A stretch of DNA of 25,026 bases, taken from positions 1 through 25,026 of the IMG/VR virus record IMGVR_UViG_3300036770_001658. One strand, 5' to 3'. Both the position numbers and the translations under genes were made by a program. The notes below the pieces were generated by a model that saw only the letters and a list, made by a program, of their open reading frames with translations, did no database searches and had not been told where the DNA came from. Shown piece after piece: positions 1 through 5,998 of the stretch. How positions within the stretch are numbered: position 1 is the stretch's first letter; each line of letters begins with the position of its first letter. This DNA is from a virus.

Positions 1-50
1 GATCGTGAAAGACATGCCGCTAGATTGGCGGCCATGTCAAGCAAGCTGGA

Positions 51-158
51 CTAGGATCGGTCAACCCAGTCAGCCCACACCGTCAGCCCTTTGACGATGC
101 CGTCGATAACGATGTAGACGGCACAACCAATCAGCATAACTCGCTCGGCATCGCTCAT
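51..158 (-). CDS. Small one-helix membrane protein, 35 aa, unknown function
   Basis: This short ORF begins with an ATG that overlaps the stop of the upstream gene in an ATGA junction, the same coupling used throughout the window. The protein starts MSDAERVMLIGCAVYIVIDG and ends WADWVDRS. Residues 8 to 22 are a run of hydrophobic residues long enough for one membrane helix, preceded by a short charged N-terminus. I do not recognise the family. Its place at the end of the late operon would suit a small lysis-related or membrane protein, but that is inference. It could be a chance ORF. The coupled start and the coherent hydrophobic segment argue for it. Confidence 0.5.
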   Translation of the reverse strand: MSDAERVMLIGCAVYIVIDGIVKGLTVWADWVDRS

Positions 159-403
159 GACTCGTCTTTGCCTAGTTTCTGCTGCATGTCGCGGTGCATC
201 AGATTACACAGCACGCTACGCACACCGCCGGGGCCGGAGAACTCTTGCATATTCCATGTTAGCCGGATGATTTGATCCACCGCGTGCCGTTCCTGCCGCG
301 TTAGCCCAGGAAGCGAGTCTAGCGCAGCGAGGTCAAGAAGGTGCCTTGAGTTGAAGGTTTCGGGCGGCCGAGAAACTGAAGCCTTAGGTATGTCCATGTC
401 CAT
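155..403 (-). CDS. Hypothetical phage protein, 82 aa
   Basis: The start chosen is the ATG of MDMDIPKASV, because a strong AGGAGG sits 6 to 7 bases upstream (410-415). A longer frame reaches position 493 but runs back through an inverted repeat and has no ribosome-binding site. The protein is mostly helical in appearance, with a charged segment LTRQERHAVDQIIRLTWNMQ near the middle and a basic C-terminal tail ending GKDES. I do not recognise a domain. It is separated from the upstream gene by about 100 bases holding a long inverted repeat, so it may be expressed partly independently. It is coupled by ATGA to the 35-aa ORF downstream. Confidence 0.65.
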   Translation of the reverse strand: MDMDIPKASVSRPPETFNSRHLLDLAALDSLPGLTRQERHAVDQIIRLTWNMQEFSGPGGVRSVLCNLMHRDMQQKLGKDES

Positions 404-432
404 CGTTTTCCTCCTGCGTAAAACTACAACAT

Positions 433-511
433 CCTGAGCCGGGCAAGCGGGGAGGCTGACGCTCGGGAAAGGAGACCGTGCGTCCGCACTCAACCCGCCG
501 CCCGGCTCAGG
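433..511 (-). terminator. Long inverted repeat, possible terminator or processing hairpin
   Basis: Positions 433-444 (CCTGAGCCGGGC) and 500-511 (GCCCGGCTCAGG) are a perfect 12-bp inverted repeat. Two mismatched positions further in, 447-451 and 493-497 add five more pairs. The loop holds a second small hairpin at 478-489 (GTGC GTCC GCAC). On the minus-strand transcript the stem is followed by the loosely U-rich ATGTTGTAGTTTT. The repeat includes the stop codon of the 507-689 gene and fills most of the 103-base gap before the next gene. The stem is clear from the sequence. Calling it a terminator is inference, because the U tract is weak and the loop is long. Confidence 0.45.
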
Positions 512-689
512 TGACCGATTCTGACCGGTTCTCTGAGTAAGCGATCACGGCCTTGAGCCGCTGCACCTCGTCCAACAGTCGCCGCACATGGGCGGCCAGC
601 GTGCCGCTGGTGCCTGTCCATTGGGCCATGAACCTGTCGGCGTCGCGGCGGCACTGCGCCAGGTAGTCGTCAGGCAGCGGCTCAACCAC
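507..689 (-). CDS. Hypothetical phage protein, 60 aa
   Basis: The ORF opens with GTG inside the last codons of the preceding gene (8-base overlap), giving MVEPLPDDYLAQCRRDADRF. No good Shine-Dalgarno is seen, so translation probably depends on coupling. The protein is short, acidic-basic mixed and probably all-helical, with a segment HVRRLLDEVQRLKAVIAYSE at about residues 34 to 53 that could form a short coiled coil. No known domain is recognised. Its stop codon lies within the right arm of the inverted repeat at 433-511. Confidence 0.6.
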   Translation of the reverse strand: MVEPLPDDYLAQCRRDADRFMAQWTGTSGTLAAHVRRLLDEVQRLKAVIAYSENRSESVT

Positions 690-1149
690 GGCGGTGCTCG
701 CGGTAGACGACCAAGGCGATGGCAGCGTAGGCGGCGATGTCTAGCAGCGTGTCCTCCACGCCGTCGAACTCCACCTGGCCACGGCGGAAGAACGCCCGCA
801 GTCGCTGCATCTTGTCCGCCATCCGCAGCACGCACGCGGCGTAGGCCGGCACGTTGATGACGTCGGCAGAGTTGCGGATGTTCGCCAGTGCGTCTTCATC
901 AACGCCGTAGTCCAGCGTCTTCCGTAGGTGCAGCTCGCGGAGCTCCTCGAGCACGGCGATGAACGAGTCGGTGCCGGGCCGGTACTTCTGAAACGCCGGC
1001 GTCCACTCCGCGTATGTTTCGCCCGGCTCGGGGTCGCCCTGGTCCAGACGGTATCCAACCATCTTCGGATCGTCGGCCGGAGTCGCCGCCATGCGTGCCG
1101 CCACTGCCGCCCGCAGAGACTCCACCGACTGATCTAGGCTCACACTCAC
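682..1149 (-). CDS. DUF1599 / MazG-like nucleotide-metabolism protein
   Basis: The 155-aa protein carries a C-terminal helical region (about residues 70 to 150) with the hallmarks of the phage DUF1599 family (also called nucleotide modification associated domain 1): HLRKTLDYGVDEDALANIR, then a VLRMADKMQRL helix, then DTLLDIAAYAAIALVVYREH. Acidic residues of the DTLLD helix and the ADK motif sit where all-alpha NTP pyrophosphohydrolases bind metal. Members are thought to act on nucleotides or in making modified DNA bases, but the reaction is not established for this one. The start is GTG in a GTGA overlap with the phosphoesterase stop, and GAAAGGA lies about 6 bases upstream. Confidence in the family is good; confidence in the function is low. 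Confidence 0.75.
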   Translation of the reverse strand: MSVSLDQSVESLRAAVAARMAATPADDPKMVGYRLDQGDPEPGETYAEWTPAFQKYRPGTDSFIAVLEELRELHLRKTLDYGVDEDALANIRNSADVINVPAYAACVLRMADKMQRLRAFFRRGQVEFDGVEDTLLDIAAYAAIALVVYREHRRG

Positions 1150-2225
1150 GATTTGTCCTTTCTCAAGTCCCGGTCACAAAACAATGGATACGCACGCGTC
1201 ACCTCGTTCCGGCCGTGGTCGATGATCGCCATGCCCTGGCACGGCCGCTCGGGGCTCGCCTTGATGCGGACAGCGTAGGCGCTGTGTCCAATAACGCTGC
1301 CGTTGGCGACGTAGCGTGCGCCACGCAGCCAGCCCCATGAGTGGTAGTGGCCGAATATCGTCAGGTCGGCACGCCGGTGTGCGTCCCATCCGGCGATTGC
1401 CTTGCTCGCCGGCAGGGCCAGGCCGTACACGCCGCCGGCATACCGGATCGCATGGCCGTGGCAGTGACGCACAAGGAACTCGTCGAGTTCCACATAGCCG
1501 AGGTGCCCTTCTGCAATCTGCCACTCGACGTTTTTGTTTTGCTCCTCGCGGGCCAGCGTGAAATACATCATCTGTTCCCACGAATGCTCAAGCTCCGTGG
1601 CGATGCGGTTTTTCTCCGTGCTGCGTCCGTGGTTGCCGGCGTTGGTGCAGACGATCACGGAGTCGGCCGCCTGGGCCACGCGGTCGATCAGTCCCCGCAG
1701 CCGCTCGGCAATCCACCGCGTGGCGTTCATTGGCGAGAGTTGGGCCACCTCGACGCAGTCCGGGTGAATGTGCCCCGTGATGAAGTCGCCGCCCAGCCAG
1801 ATGAGCACGCGTCGCACGTCGGCCTGGTTCCGCTCGTGCTCGAGGCAGTCGATAAACCGCTCCTCGAGCTCGGCCATCCGCAACTGGCACACGTCGAGCG
1901 AGTAGTCGTTCTCGCCGTTGACCGTCTCAGGCAGCACGCGCTCTTCGCAGTGAACGTCCGACAGCATGAGGATTGCGGTGGCCTCGTGCCGCTGGCGTTT
2001 CCGCGCCTTGACAGTTTTGGTCAAGGGTGCCGGGCGGATGCCTTGCAGGGAGGCGAGCGAGTCGGCGCGTTCCCGCTCGCGGTCGATCTGCGACAGCGCC
2101 GCCTTGTATTTGCCACGCAGCGATGCGACCTCGCTCCGCAGCCGGGCAAGCTCTGCATCGGCGGCGAGCTGGTCAGCCGAGGCCAGCCGCTCCGCAACGT
2201 CGTCCGTTATTTTTCGCTTAGCCAT
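1146..2225 (-). CDS. Calcineurin-like metallophosphoesterase, 359 aa
   Basis: The five blocks of the calcineurin-like phosphoesterase superfamily are visible in order: LSDVHCEE (D90, H92), LGGDFITG (D147), NAGNHGR (N198, H199), RHCHGHAI (H254 to H258) and FGHYHSWG (H293, H295). These residues normally bind two metal ions. Residues 10 to 60 form a predicted coiled coil ahead of the catalytic domain. The third block reads GNHG where many family members have GNHE. The substrate cannot be read from the sequence: phosphodiester, nucleotide or DNA are all possible. The ATG at 2225 overlaps the upstream gene by 19 bases, and the gene is coupled by GTGA to the DUF1599 gene, so the two may act together on nucleic acids or nucleotides (inference). 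Confidence 0.88.
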   Translation of the reverse strand: MAKRKITDDVAERLASADQLAADAELARLRSEVASLRGKYKAALSQIDRERERADSLASLQGIRPAPLTKTVKARKRQRHEATAILMLSDVHCEERVLPETVNGENDYSLDVCQLRMAELEERFIDCLEHERNQADVRRVLIWLGGDFITGHIHPDCVEVAQLSPMNATRWIAERLRGLIDRVAQAADSVIVCTNAGNHGRSTEKNRIATELEHSWEQMMYFTLAREEQNKNVEWQIAEGHLGYVELDEFLVRHCHGHAIRYAGGVYGLALPASKAIAGWDAHRRADLTIFGHYHSWGWLRGARYVANGSVIGHSAYAVRIKASPERPCQGMAIIDHGRNEVTRAYPLFCDRDLRKDKS

Positions 2226-2458
2226 ATGGCCACCTGCCTGGGGCGTGGCATCTCAATCCCACGGTCGCTCAGCGTCTCCGTGATCGCCGCAGCCAGCCGC
2301 GTGAGGTTCACGTTGCCGAGCTCGCCGCTGCGGTAGCGGTCGCGAATCGCGTTGACCTCGGCCGCCACGTCTGGCGGCAGCTTGTGGTGCCATGCGTATG
2401 AGAACCGCACGGGCGTCACGCGGCTCATGATGTCGGCGGCGAGCGTTGCTTTTGGCAT
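2207..2458 (-). CDS. Hypothetical phage protein, 83 aa
   Basis: The ATG at 2458 has AAGGAG five bases upstream, overlapping the stop of the HExxH gene, so the start is well supported. The protein reads as a small helical fold: HHKLPPDVAAEVNAIRDRYR, then VNLTRLAAAITETLSDRGIE, then a C-terminal PRPRQVAIWLSEK. The last two helices resemble a helix-turn-helix arrangement, so DNA binding is possible. I cannot assign a family. It overlaps the downstream metallophosphoesterase by 19 bases and so is almost certainly co-translated with it. Confidence 0.7.
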   Translation of the reverse strand: MPKATLAADIMSRVTPVRFSYAWHHKLPPDVAAEVNAIRDRYRSGELGNVNLTRLAAAITETLSDRGIEMPRPRQVAIWLSEK

Positions 2459-2460
2459 GG

Positions 2461-2742
2461 CTACTCCTTCGGCGTCATCGTGTAGAGCATCTTGAGCGCC
2501 CGCCGCTGCACCTTCGCCAACTCCGTGATGGCTTCCTCACTGATGCTCGGCCCGAGCGTGGCGTGTGCGATCTCGTGCAGGATCGTCTCGACGCGTGACC
2601 ATCCACGGCAGCGTTCATCTATCAGGATGCGAGGCCGCGCCGAGTTGTCAAAGAACGTCCACCCAGCGGCGTCGCCCTTGAGGCGGGTGAACCGCAGCAG
2701 CCACCGCTTGCCCTCAATCGTGATGTGGTGGTCGCGTGCCAT
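2461..2742 (-). CDS. Small HExxH metallopeptidase-like protein, 93 aa
   Basis: Residues 52 to 62 read VETILHEIAHA, the HExxH zinc-binding motif of metallopeptidases (H56, E57, H60), followed by SEEAITELAKVQ, where an acidic residue such as E70 or E74 could be the third ligand. The N-terminal half looks like a small beta-sheet (HITIEGKRWLLRF, GWTFFDNSARPRILID). The overall layout, a short sheet leading into a HExxH helix, recalls SprT-like and ImmA/IrrE-like minimal peptidases found in phages. Possible roles include cleaving a host or virion protein. No signal peptide is seen. Protease activity is inferred from the motif alone. The gene is 3 bases downstream of the membrane-protein stop. Confidence 0.75.
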   Translation of the reverse strand: MARDHHITIEGKRWLLRFTRLKGDAAGWTFFDNSARPRILIDERCRGWSRVETILHEIAHATLGPSISEEAITELAKVQRRALKMLYTMTPKE

Positions 2743-2745
2743 GCG

Positions 2746-2892
2746 TCAGCCTTTCGCAGCCAGCCACAGCCCGTAATTGGCTGCGGCGTAGCCCAAGTAG
2801 GCGAGGCCCAATCCGGCCTTCCCGCTGCGAATCAAGTCCGCAGCGACGACGAGGTAGATGACGCCAGTGAGGGCGATGAGCCACGGTGCCAC
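2746..2892 (-). CDS. Two-helix membrane protein, holin candidate, 48 aa
   Basis: The frame is open further upstream, but that part overlaps the next gene and has a non-protein-like composition. The start chosen is GTG at 2892, with GAAAGGA 8 bases upstream. The 48-residue product has two hydrophobic segments, LIALTGVIYLVVAADLI (about 5 to 21) and LGLAYLGYAAANYGLWLAA (about 28 to 46), joined by the short basic turn RSGKAG. Size, two helices and position just after the tail genes fit a small class II type holin, but no endolysin is visible nearby, so this role is inference. It may instead be another small phage membrane protein. Confidence 0.6.
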   Translation of the reverse strand: MAPWLIALTGVIYLVVAADLIRSGKAGLGLAYLGYAAANYGLWLAAKG

Positions 2893-2929
2893 GGGCCGGT
2901 TCCTTTCGCCGGCCAGTGTGGATAACGTG

Positions 2930-3166
2930 TCAAGTCTGACCCGGCGGCAGCCCGAGCTTGGTGCCCAGCCGGTTGAGCGCGGCCTGGCGTTTGCGGCATC
3001 CGCAGTCCTTGACGCCCACCTTCGAGGCCACGGCCTGCACACGCTCTTTCGTGATGCCCACCGCAGACAGCCCGGCGGCCACCATGTCGCCGAGGCCAGC
3101 GGCAGACTGCTTGCGCGCGGCTGCCTCACGGGCGCGTCTCAAAACGTCAATGCGCCATTGTTCCAT
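2930..3166 (-). CDS. Small conserved phage protein with CGC motif, 78 aa
   Basis: The start is the ATG that shares a base with the upstream stop (TGATG). The protein has two parts: a basic amphipathic helix (residues 1 to 22) and a C-terminal module GLGDMVAAGLSAVGITKERV followed by KDCGCRKRQAALNRLG. From memory, small proteins with a GLGD start and a CGC-x-KRQ-x3-LN-x-L ending occur beside tail genes of several phages, with no known function. The two cysteines might bind metal or form a disulfide. The gene follows the Cys-rich protein gene directly and is followed by the holin candidate. Confidence 0.7.
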   Translation of the reverse strand: MEQWRIDVLRRAREAAARKQSAAGLGDMVAAGLSAVGITKERVQAVASKVGVKDCGCRKRQAALNRLGTKLGLPPGQT

Positions 3167-3633
3167 CACGCGACCGTCACTGTAGTCCCGGCAGGAACCT
3201 GACCCTCTGGAACTGTGTAGGTGCCGGCCTGCGGACACTCGCACGCGCTACCAAGGTCAACAAGAATGGAAGCAAAAGAGACGCAATCAAAAGGAAAATT
3301 ATCGGCCCCGATATTTAGTGCCCACCTGCCTTGCGAGCAAAACAGCGTAACGCTGACAAAGTTTGGCTCGCCGCCCTGCCAGCCGCGAGACGATGGGTCG
3401 TCCGCGTTCAACTGATCTTTTGTAATCGTATACGTCAGCGTTGTATTGCAGTCAGGGTCAAAAGCGCCTTCTGTGTCAAACGTCACTTCAAAACTTTCCG
3501 GGCACTCGTCGTACGCCAAATTGTCGCAATCAACGCACGGCCCGGCTTCGTCCTCGCAGCAACACTCCTGCTCCGTGCCGATCTTCCCGTCACGCATGAC
3601 GACCTTGCCGTCTTGAAACGTGATGAGCGTCAT
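3166..3633 (-). CDS. Cysteine-rich probable tail-tip protein, 155 aa
   Basis: The ATG at 3633 overlaps the preceding stop (ATGA) and gives MTLITFQDGKVVMRDGKIGT, followed by a cluster of cysteines (C24 to C26, C33, C36, C44). Eleven cysteines occur in all, the last pair near the C-terminus at C131 and C133. The N-terminal DGKVVMRDGKIGTEQ plus Cys cluster is a pattern I associate, from memory, with planctomycete phage and prophage proteins. The C-terminal half is beta-rich and ends TVPEGQVPAGTTVTVA. Position after the baseplate-like genes suggests a virion tail-tip or host-contact protein. The cysteines could hold metal or disulfides. Function is not known. Confidence 0.7.
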   Translation of the reverse strand: MTLITFQDGKVVMRDGKIGTEQECCCEDEAGPCVDCDNLAYDECPESFEVTFDTEGAFDPDCNTTLTYTITKDQLNADDPSSRGWQGGEPNFVSVTLFCSQGRWALNIGADNFPFDCVSFASILVDLGSACECPQAGTYTVPEGQVPAGTTVTVA

Positions 3634-4748
3634 GGGCTCGCCGTCGCCGTGGCGCAGGTGGTGACAGAGAACCACTTGAGGCACGCGCCTTCGTGCCCCA
3701 GCACTTGCGTCTCGTATGCCTTGAAGTCAGGCAACTCCGCGAGATCGACGTTCCCAAACGGAATCGAGCCGCTCCACTTCCACGCGACGTAATCGCTGCC
3801 GCCGTCGTCAATCGTGACACTCGTGATCGTGCCGAACGTCGGGCTTCCTGGCGACGTATCGACGACTGGCGTGAGCACGGCCCCTGACCCGGCGCTCGGC
3901 GTCAACTGCACGATCGTCGTGGAGAGCGTCCATGTGTACGGCGTCAATGCTGACGACTCTTTGTAGTATTTGCCGCCACTCACGACCGATGCCCCGGCAG
4001 TGTCGAGCGACAGCACGGCCGCCACTTCCTCGGTTGCCGAGTTCAGCGGCGAGACTGTAAGCGTTTGCGGCGTGAATGCACCCGTCGGTCCCGCGGCAGT
4101 GATGCCGCTGATCCGCCAGTAGGGGATATCGCACTCTCCGGCTTCCTCTGCATAGGACAGCGTGAACGTCACGGCGGTCGATGCCGCGGACACGCCGACC
4201 GTCGGCTGCTCTCGGCCAAGCACGGCGTACCCAGAGCCGCCTGTCACCATGTCGATGTCGGTGATCGGGCCTGGGCCGCTGTTGCCAGCCGGCTCGGGGG
4301 TCGTGCCGATGTTCACGTCACGCACGATCGCGACGGCACCGGAGCCGTTGCAATTCGTGACGGTCAGCGTAACCAGATATTCCTTCCACGAGCCGCACAG
4401 CCCGCCTTGCTCAATCTCGATGGCGTGTTGCTCGCCAGCCGCCTTCGCAAACAGCACGCTCCGCGAAGCCGTGTTCGGGCTCTGCGAGTTCATGTCTAGC
4501 GGCAGCGTGACGTTCTTGACGCTGTACGTCGCCGTGCCGCCGGCTAGGGTGACTGTCTTGTATTCGTCTTTTGGCCACGGGCCGGTGAAGGTGCCGAGAC
4601 GCACGCCGCTGCCGCCGGCAAACGCACCATCGAGAGCGCGGTCAAACTTCAGCGGCGCGCCGTCTCGCTCGCCCGTCTCGACGATGCGAACCACGCGAGC
4701 GATGCGTTCAGCCGCACCGCGAGTGAAGTCAACGCGGGCGGTGCTCAC
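3630..4748 (-). CDS. Large beta-rich virion protein, probable tail-tip component, 372 aa
   Basis: The start is GTG at 4748, six bases after a clear GAGGAG (4755-4760); an ATG four bases earlier is out of frame. The protein is rich in Thr, Ser, Val and Gly. It carries two copies of a glycine-centred motif, ITDIDMVTGGSGYAVL near residue 163 and ITSVTIDDGGSDYVAW near residue 315. Such TGGSGY-type repeats are common in phage structural proteins and in beta-solenoid or beta-sandwich parts of tail fibres. The C-terminus has two cysteines (CLKWFSVTTC). No enzymatic motif is seen. Tail-tip or baseplate location is inferred from gene order after the tape measure. Confidence 0.72.
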   Translation of the reverse strand: MSTARVDFTRGAAERIARVVRIVETGERDGAPLKFDRALDGAFAGGSGVRLGTFTGPWPKDEYKTVTLAGGTATYSVKNVTLPLDMNSQSPNTASRSVLFAKAAGEQHAIEIEQGGLCGSWKEYLVTLTVTNCNGSGAVAIVRDVNIGTTPEPAGNSGPGPITDIDMVTGGSGYAVLGREQPTVGVSAASTAVTFTLSYAEEAGECDIPYWRISGITAAGPTGAFTPQTLTVSPLNSATEEVAAVLSLDTAGASVVSGGKYYKESSALTPYTWTLSTTIVQLTPSAGSGAVLTPVVDTSPGSPTFGTITSVTIDDGGSDYVAWKWSGSIPFGNVDLAELPDFKAYETQVLGHEGACLKWFSVTTCATATASP

Positions 4749-4751
4749 GCA

Positions 4752-5120
4752 TCACTCCTCGAAAATCTGGAGCAGCAGCCGCGAGTCAGGGGCGTCGGCT
4801 TGCGCGGCATAGTTGCCGGGTGCCAGCCGCAGGAGCGCCGCGTCACCTGCCTTGAGTCGCACGACAGAGAACAGCGTCGTGCCGCTGACGCGACCGAACG
4901 ACACCGTATGCGTACCACTGGTCGCCAGCGACCGGGCGAACGTCAGCCCGAGAGCCCCGGCCGACGCTGTGCTGATCGCCTGCGTAGACGTGCCGACGTT
5001 GAGCGTGATCGCTAGCAGCCCCGCCGTGGCGAAGTCGCTCGTGATGTTCGAGGCGTTGACGTTTTGTTGCAACGCACCGGCGTTGACGTTGAGATTCACG
5101 CTGTAGGAAAGATCGGCCAT
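4752..5120 (-). CDS. Small beta-rich virion protein, 122 aa
   Basis: ATG at 5120 is preceded by AGGAG (5126-5130), with the upstream TAG stop inside the spacer region. The composition (Asn, Ser, Ala, Thr, alternating small and aliphatic residues) suggests an all-beta structural protein. The segment TLFSVVRLKAGDAALLRLAPGNYAAQ resembles the jelly-roll or decoration-like small proteins carried in tail regions. No domain is recognised. It lies between two probable tail-tip genes and is probably part of the virion. Confidence 0.68.
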   Translation of the reverse strand: MADLSYSVNLNVNAGALQQNVNASNITSDFATAGLLAITLNVGTSTQAISTASAGALGLTFARSLATSGTHTVSFGRVSGTTLFSVVRLKAGDAALLRLAPGNYAAQADAPDSRLLLQIFEE

Positions 5121-5128
5121 GGCAACTC

Positions 5129-5998
5129 CTAGCTCGGCGGCGTGCCGAAATACTGGGACATATCAATTCGCTTGTAGACGCGACGCGTCAAGATCGCAGG
5201 CAGCGTTGCCCCGGTCTGCTTGCCGCCGCTGCCGTTGAGCGCGATCGGGTTCGCCGAAGGGATCTGCTCGCCGTCCGGCCCTTCCACGTCGGCGCGTTTT
5301 TTCGTGCCGCCTTCGATGAAGTTGAACCCCACGTCGGGAAGCAACAGATTCCACCCAGTTTGGCGGCCGAGCAATTCGCTCGTGATTTTCCAGTATCGCA
5401 CTTCCTGGCCGTTGACCTGCTCGGTCACCTGCTCGCCGGAAATGCCTTGCACCTTGATGCAATCTTGCGGGAACCCGGCGTATACGCTTTCGTTCACGCA
5501 GTTCGTGACCGCTGCCGCGAGGGCAGAGGGGAAACTTTGCCGGTTGCTCTGGATGGTGATTTTCTGTTGGGCTTCATCGACCGTCAGCCCCTCGAAGTAG
5601 TCGCCCGCCGAGTTCGTCAGCGGCTTCTGTGTGGAGCCGTCATAGTAGAAAAGCGCCGGCACCGCGACGCCTTGCGTCTGAAACTTCCAGATGTCGGGAC
5701 GCAGCCACGGCAGGAGGTCGGGGTCGCGATCTTCGTTCTCGGGTATCGCGTAGTCGGCAATGACCTCTGCCCAGTACCGATTGCCTTCATACGCCTCATT
5801 GACCGTCAACTCTCGGCATCGTGCCGCTGGCACCTCGGGATGCGGCGCGCCGTGCTGAGCGCCGACGGTCGCCACCATGAGTCCCGAACTCGTGTCGGGG
5901 TTGTTCAGCGTGAGAATGAACCGACGCTGAAACTCCGGCGACGCGCCGATCAGGTGTGTCGCGGTACGCGGCAGTTCTCGCCAGGAGTGAACGCTCAT
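5129..5998 (-). CDS. Probable tail/baseplate protein downstream of the tape measure, 289 aa
   Basis: ATG at 5998 overlaps the tape-measure stop in an ATGA junction; a GTG one codon earlier is possible but less likely. The protein lies where distal tail or baseplate hub components are encoded in siphoviruses. It has mixed alpha/beta composition, an N-terminal SPEFQRRFILTLNNPDTSSG segment, a Trp- and Tyr-rich middle (YWAEVIADYAIPE, WLRPDIWKF) and a polar Gly-rich C-terminus. I do not recognise a named family and see no peptidase or lysozyme motif. The role is inferred from gene order. Confidence 0.7.
   Translation of the reverse strand: MSVHSWRELPRTATHLIGASPEFQRRFILTLNNPDTSSGLMVATVGAQHGAPHPEVPAARCRELTVNEAYEGNRYWAEVIADYAIPENEDRDPDLLPWLRPDIWKFQTQGVAVPALFYYDGSTQKPLTNSAGDYFEGLTVDEAQQKITIQSNRQSFPSALAAAVTNCVNESVYAGFPQDCIKVQGISGEQVTEQVNGQEVRYWKITSELLGRQTGWNLLLPDVGFNFIEGGTKKRADVEGPDGEQIPSANPIALNGSGGKQTGATLPAILTRRVYKRIDMSQYFGTPPS

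Noticed and set aside
1-34. Possible starts of a gene running off the left edge (ATG at 34 or at 15, minus strand)
   Set aside because: Two frames are open for only a few codons, neither has a ribosome-binding site, and the window ends, so no gene can be supported.
35-40. TTGACA on the minus strand, a perfect -35 box near the left edge
   Set aside because: The position 17 bases downstream reads GCATGT, which is not a -10 box, and no alternative spacing fits.
2917-2925. TGTGGATAA, a perfect DnaA-box sequence
   Set aside because: There is only one copy, in a 37-base gap between late genes, with no AT-rich region or iterons nearby. A chance match is likely.
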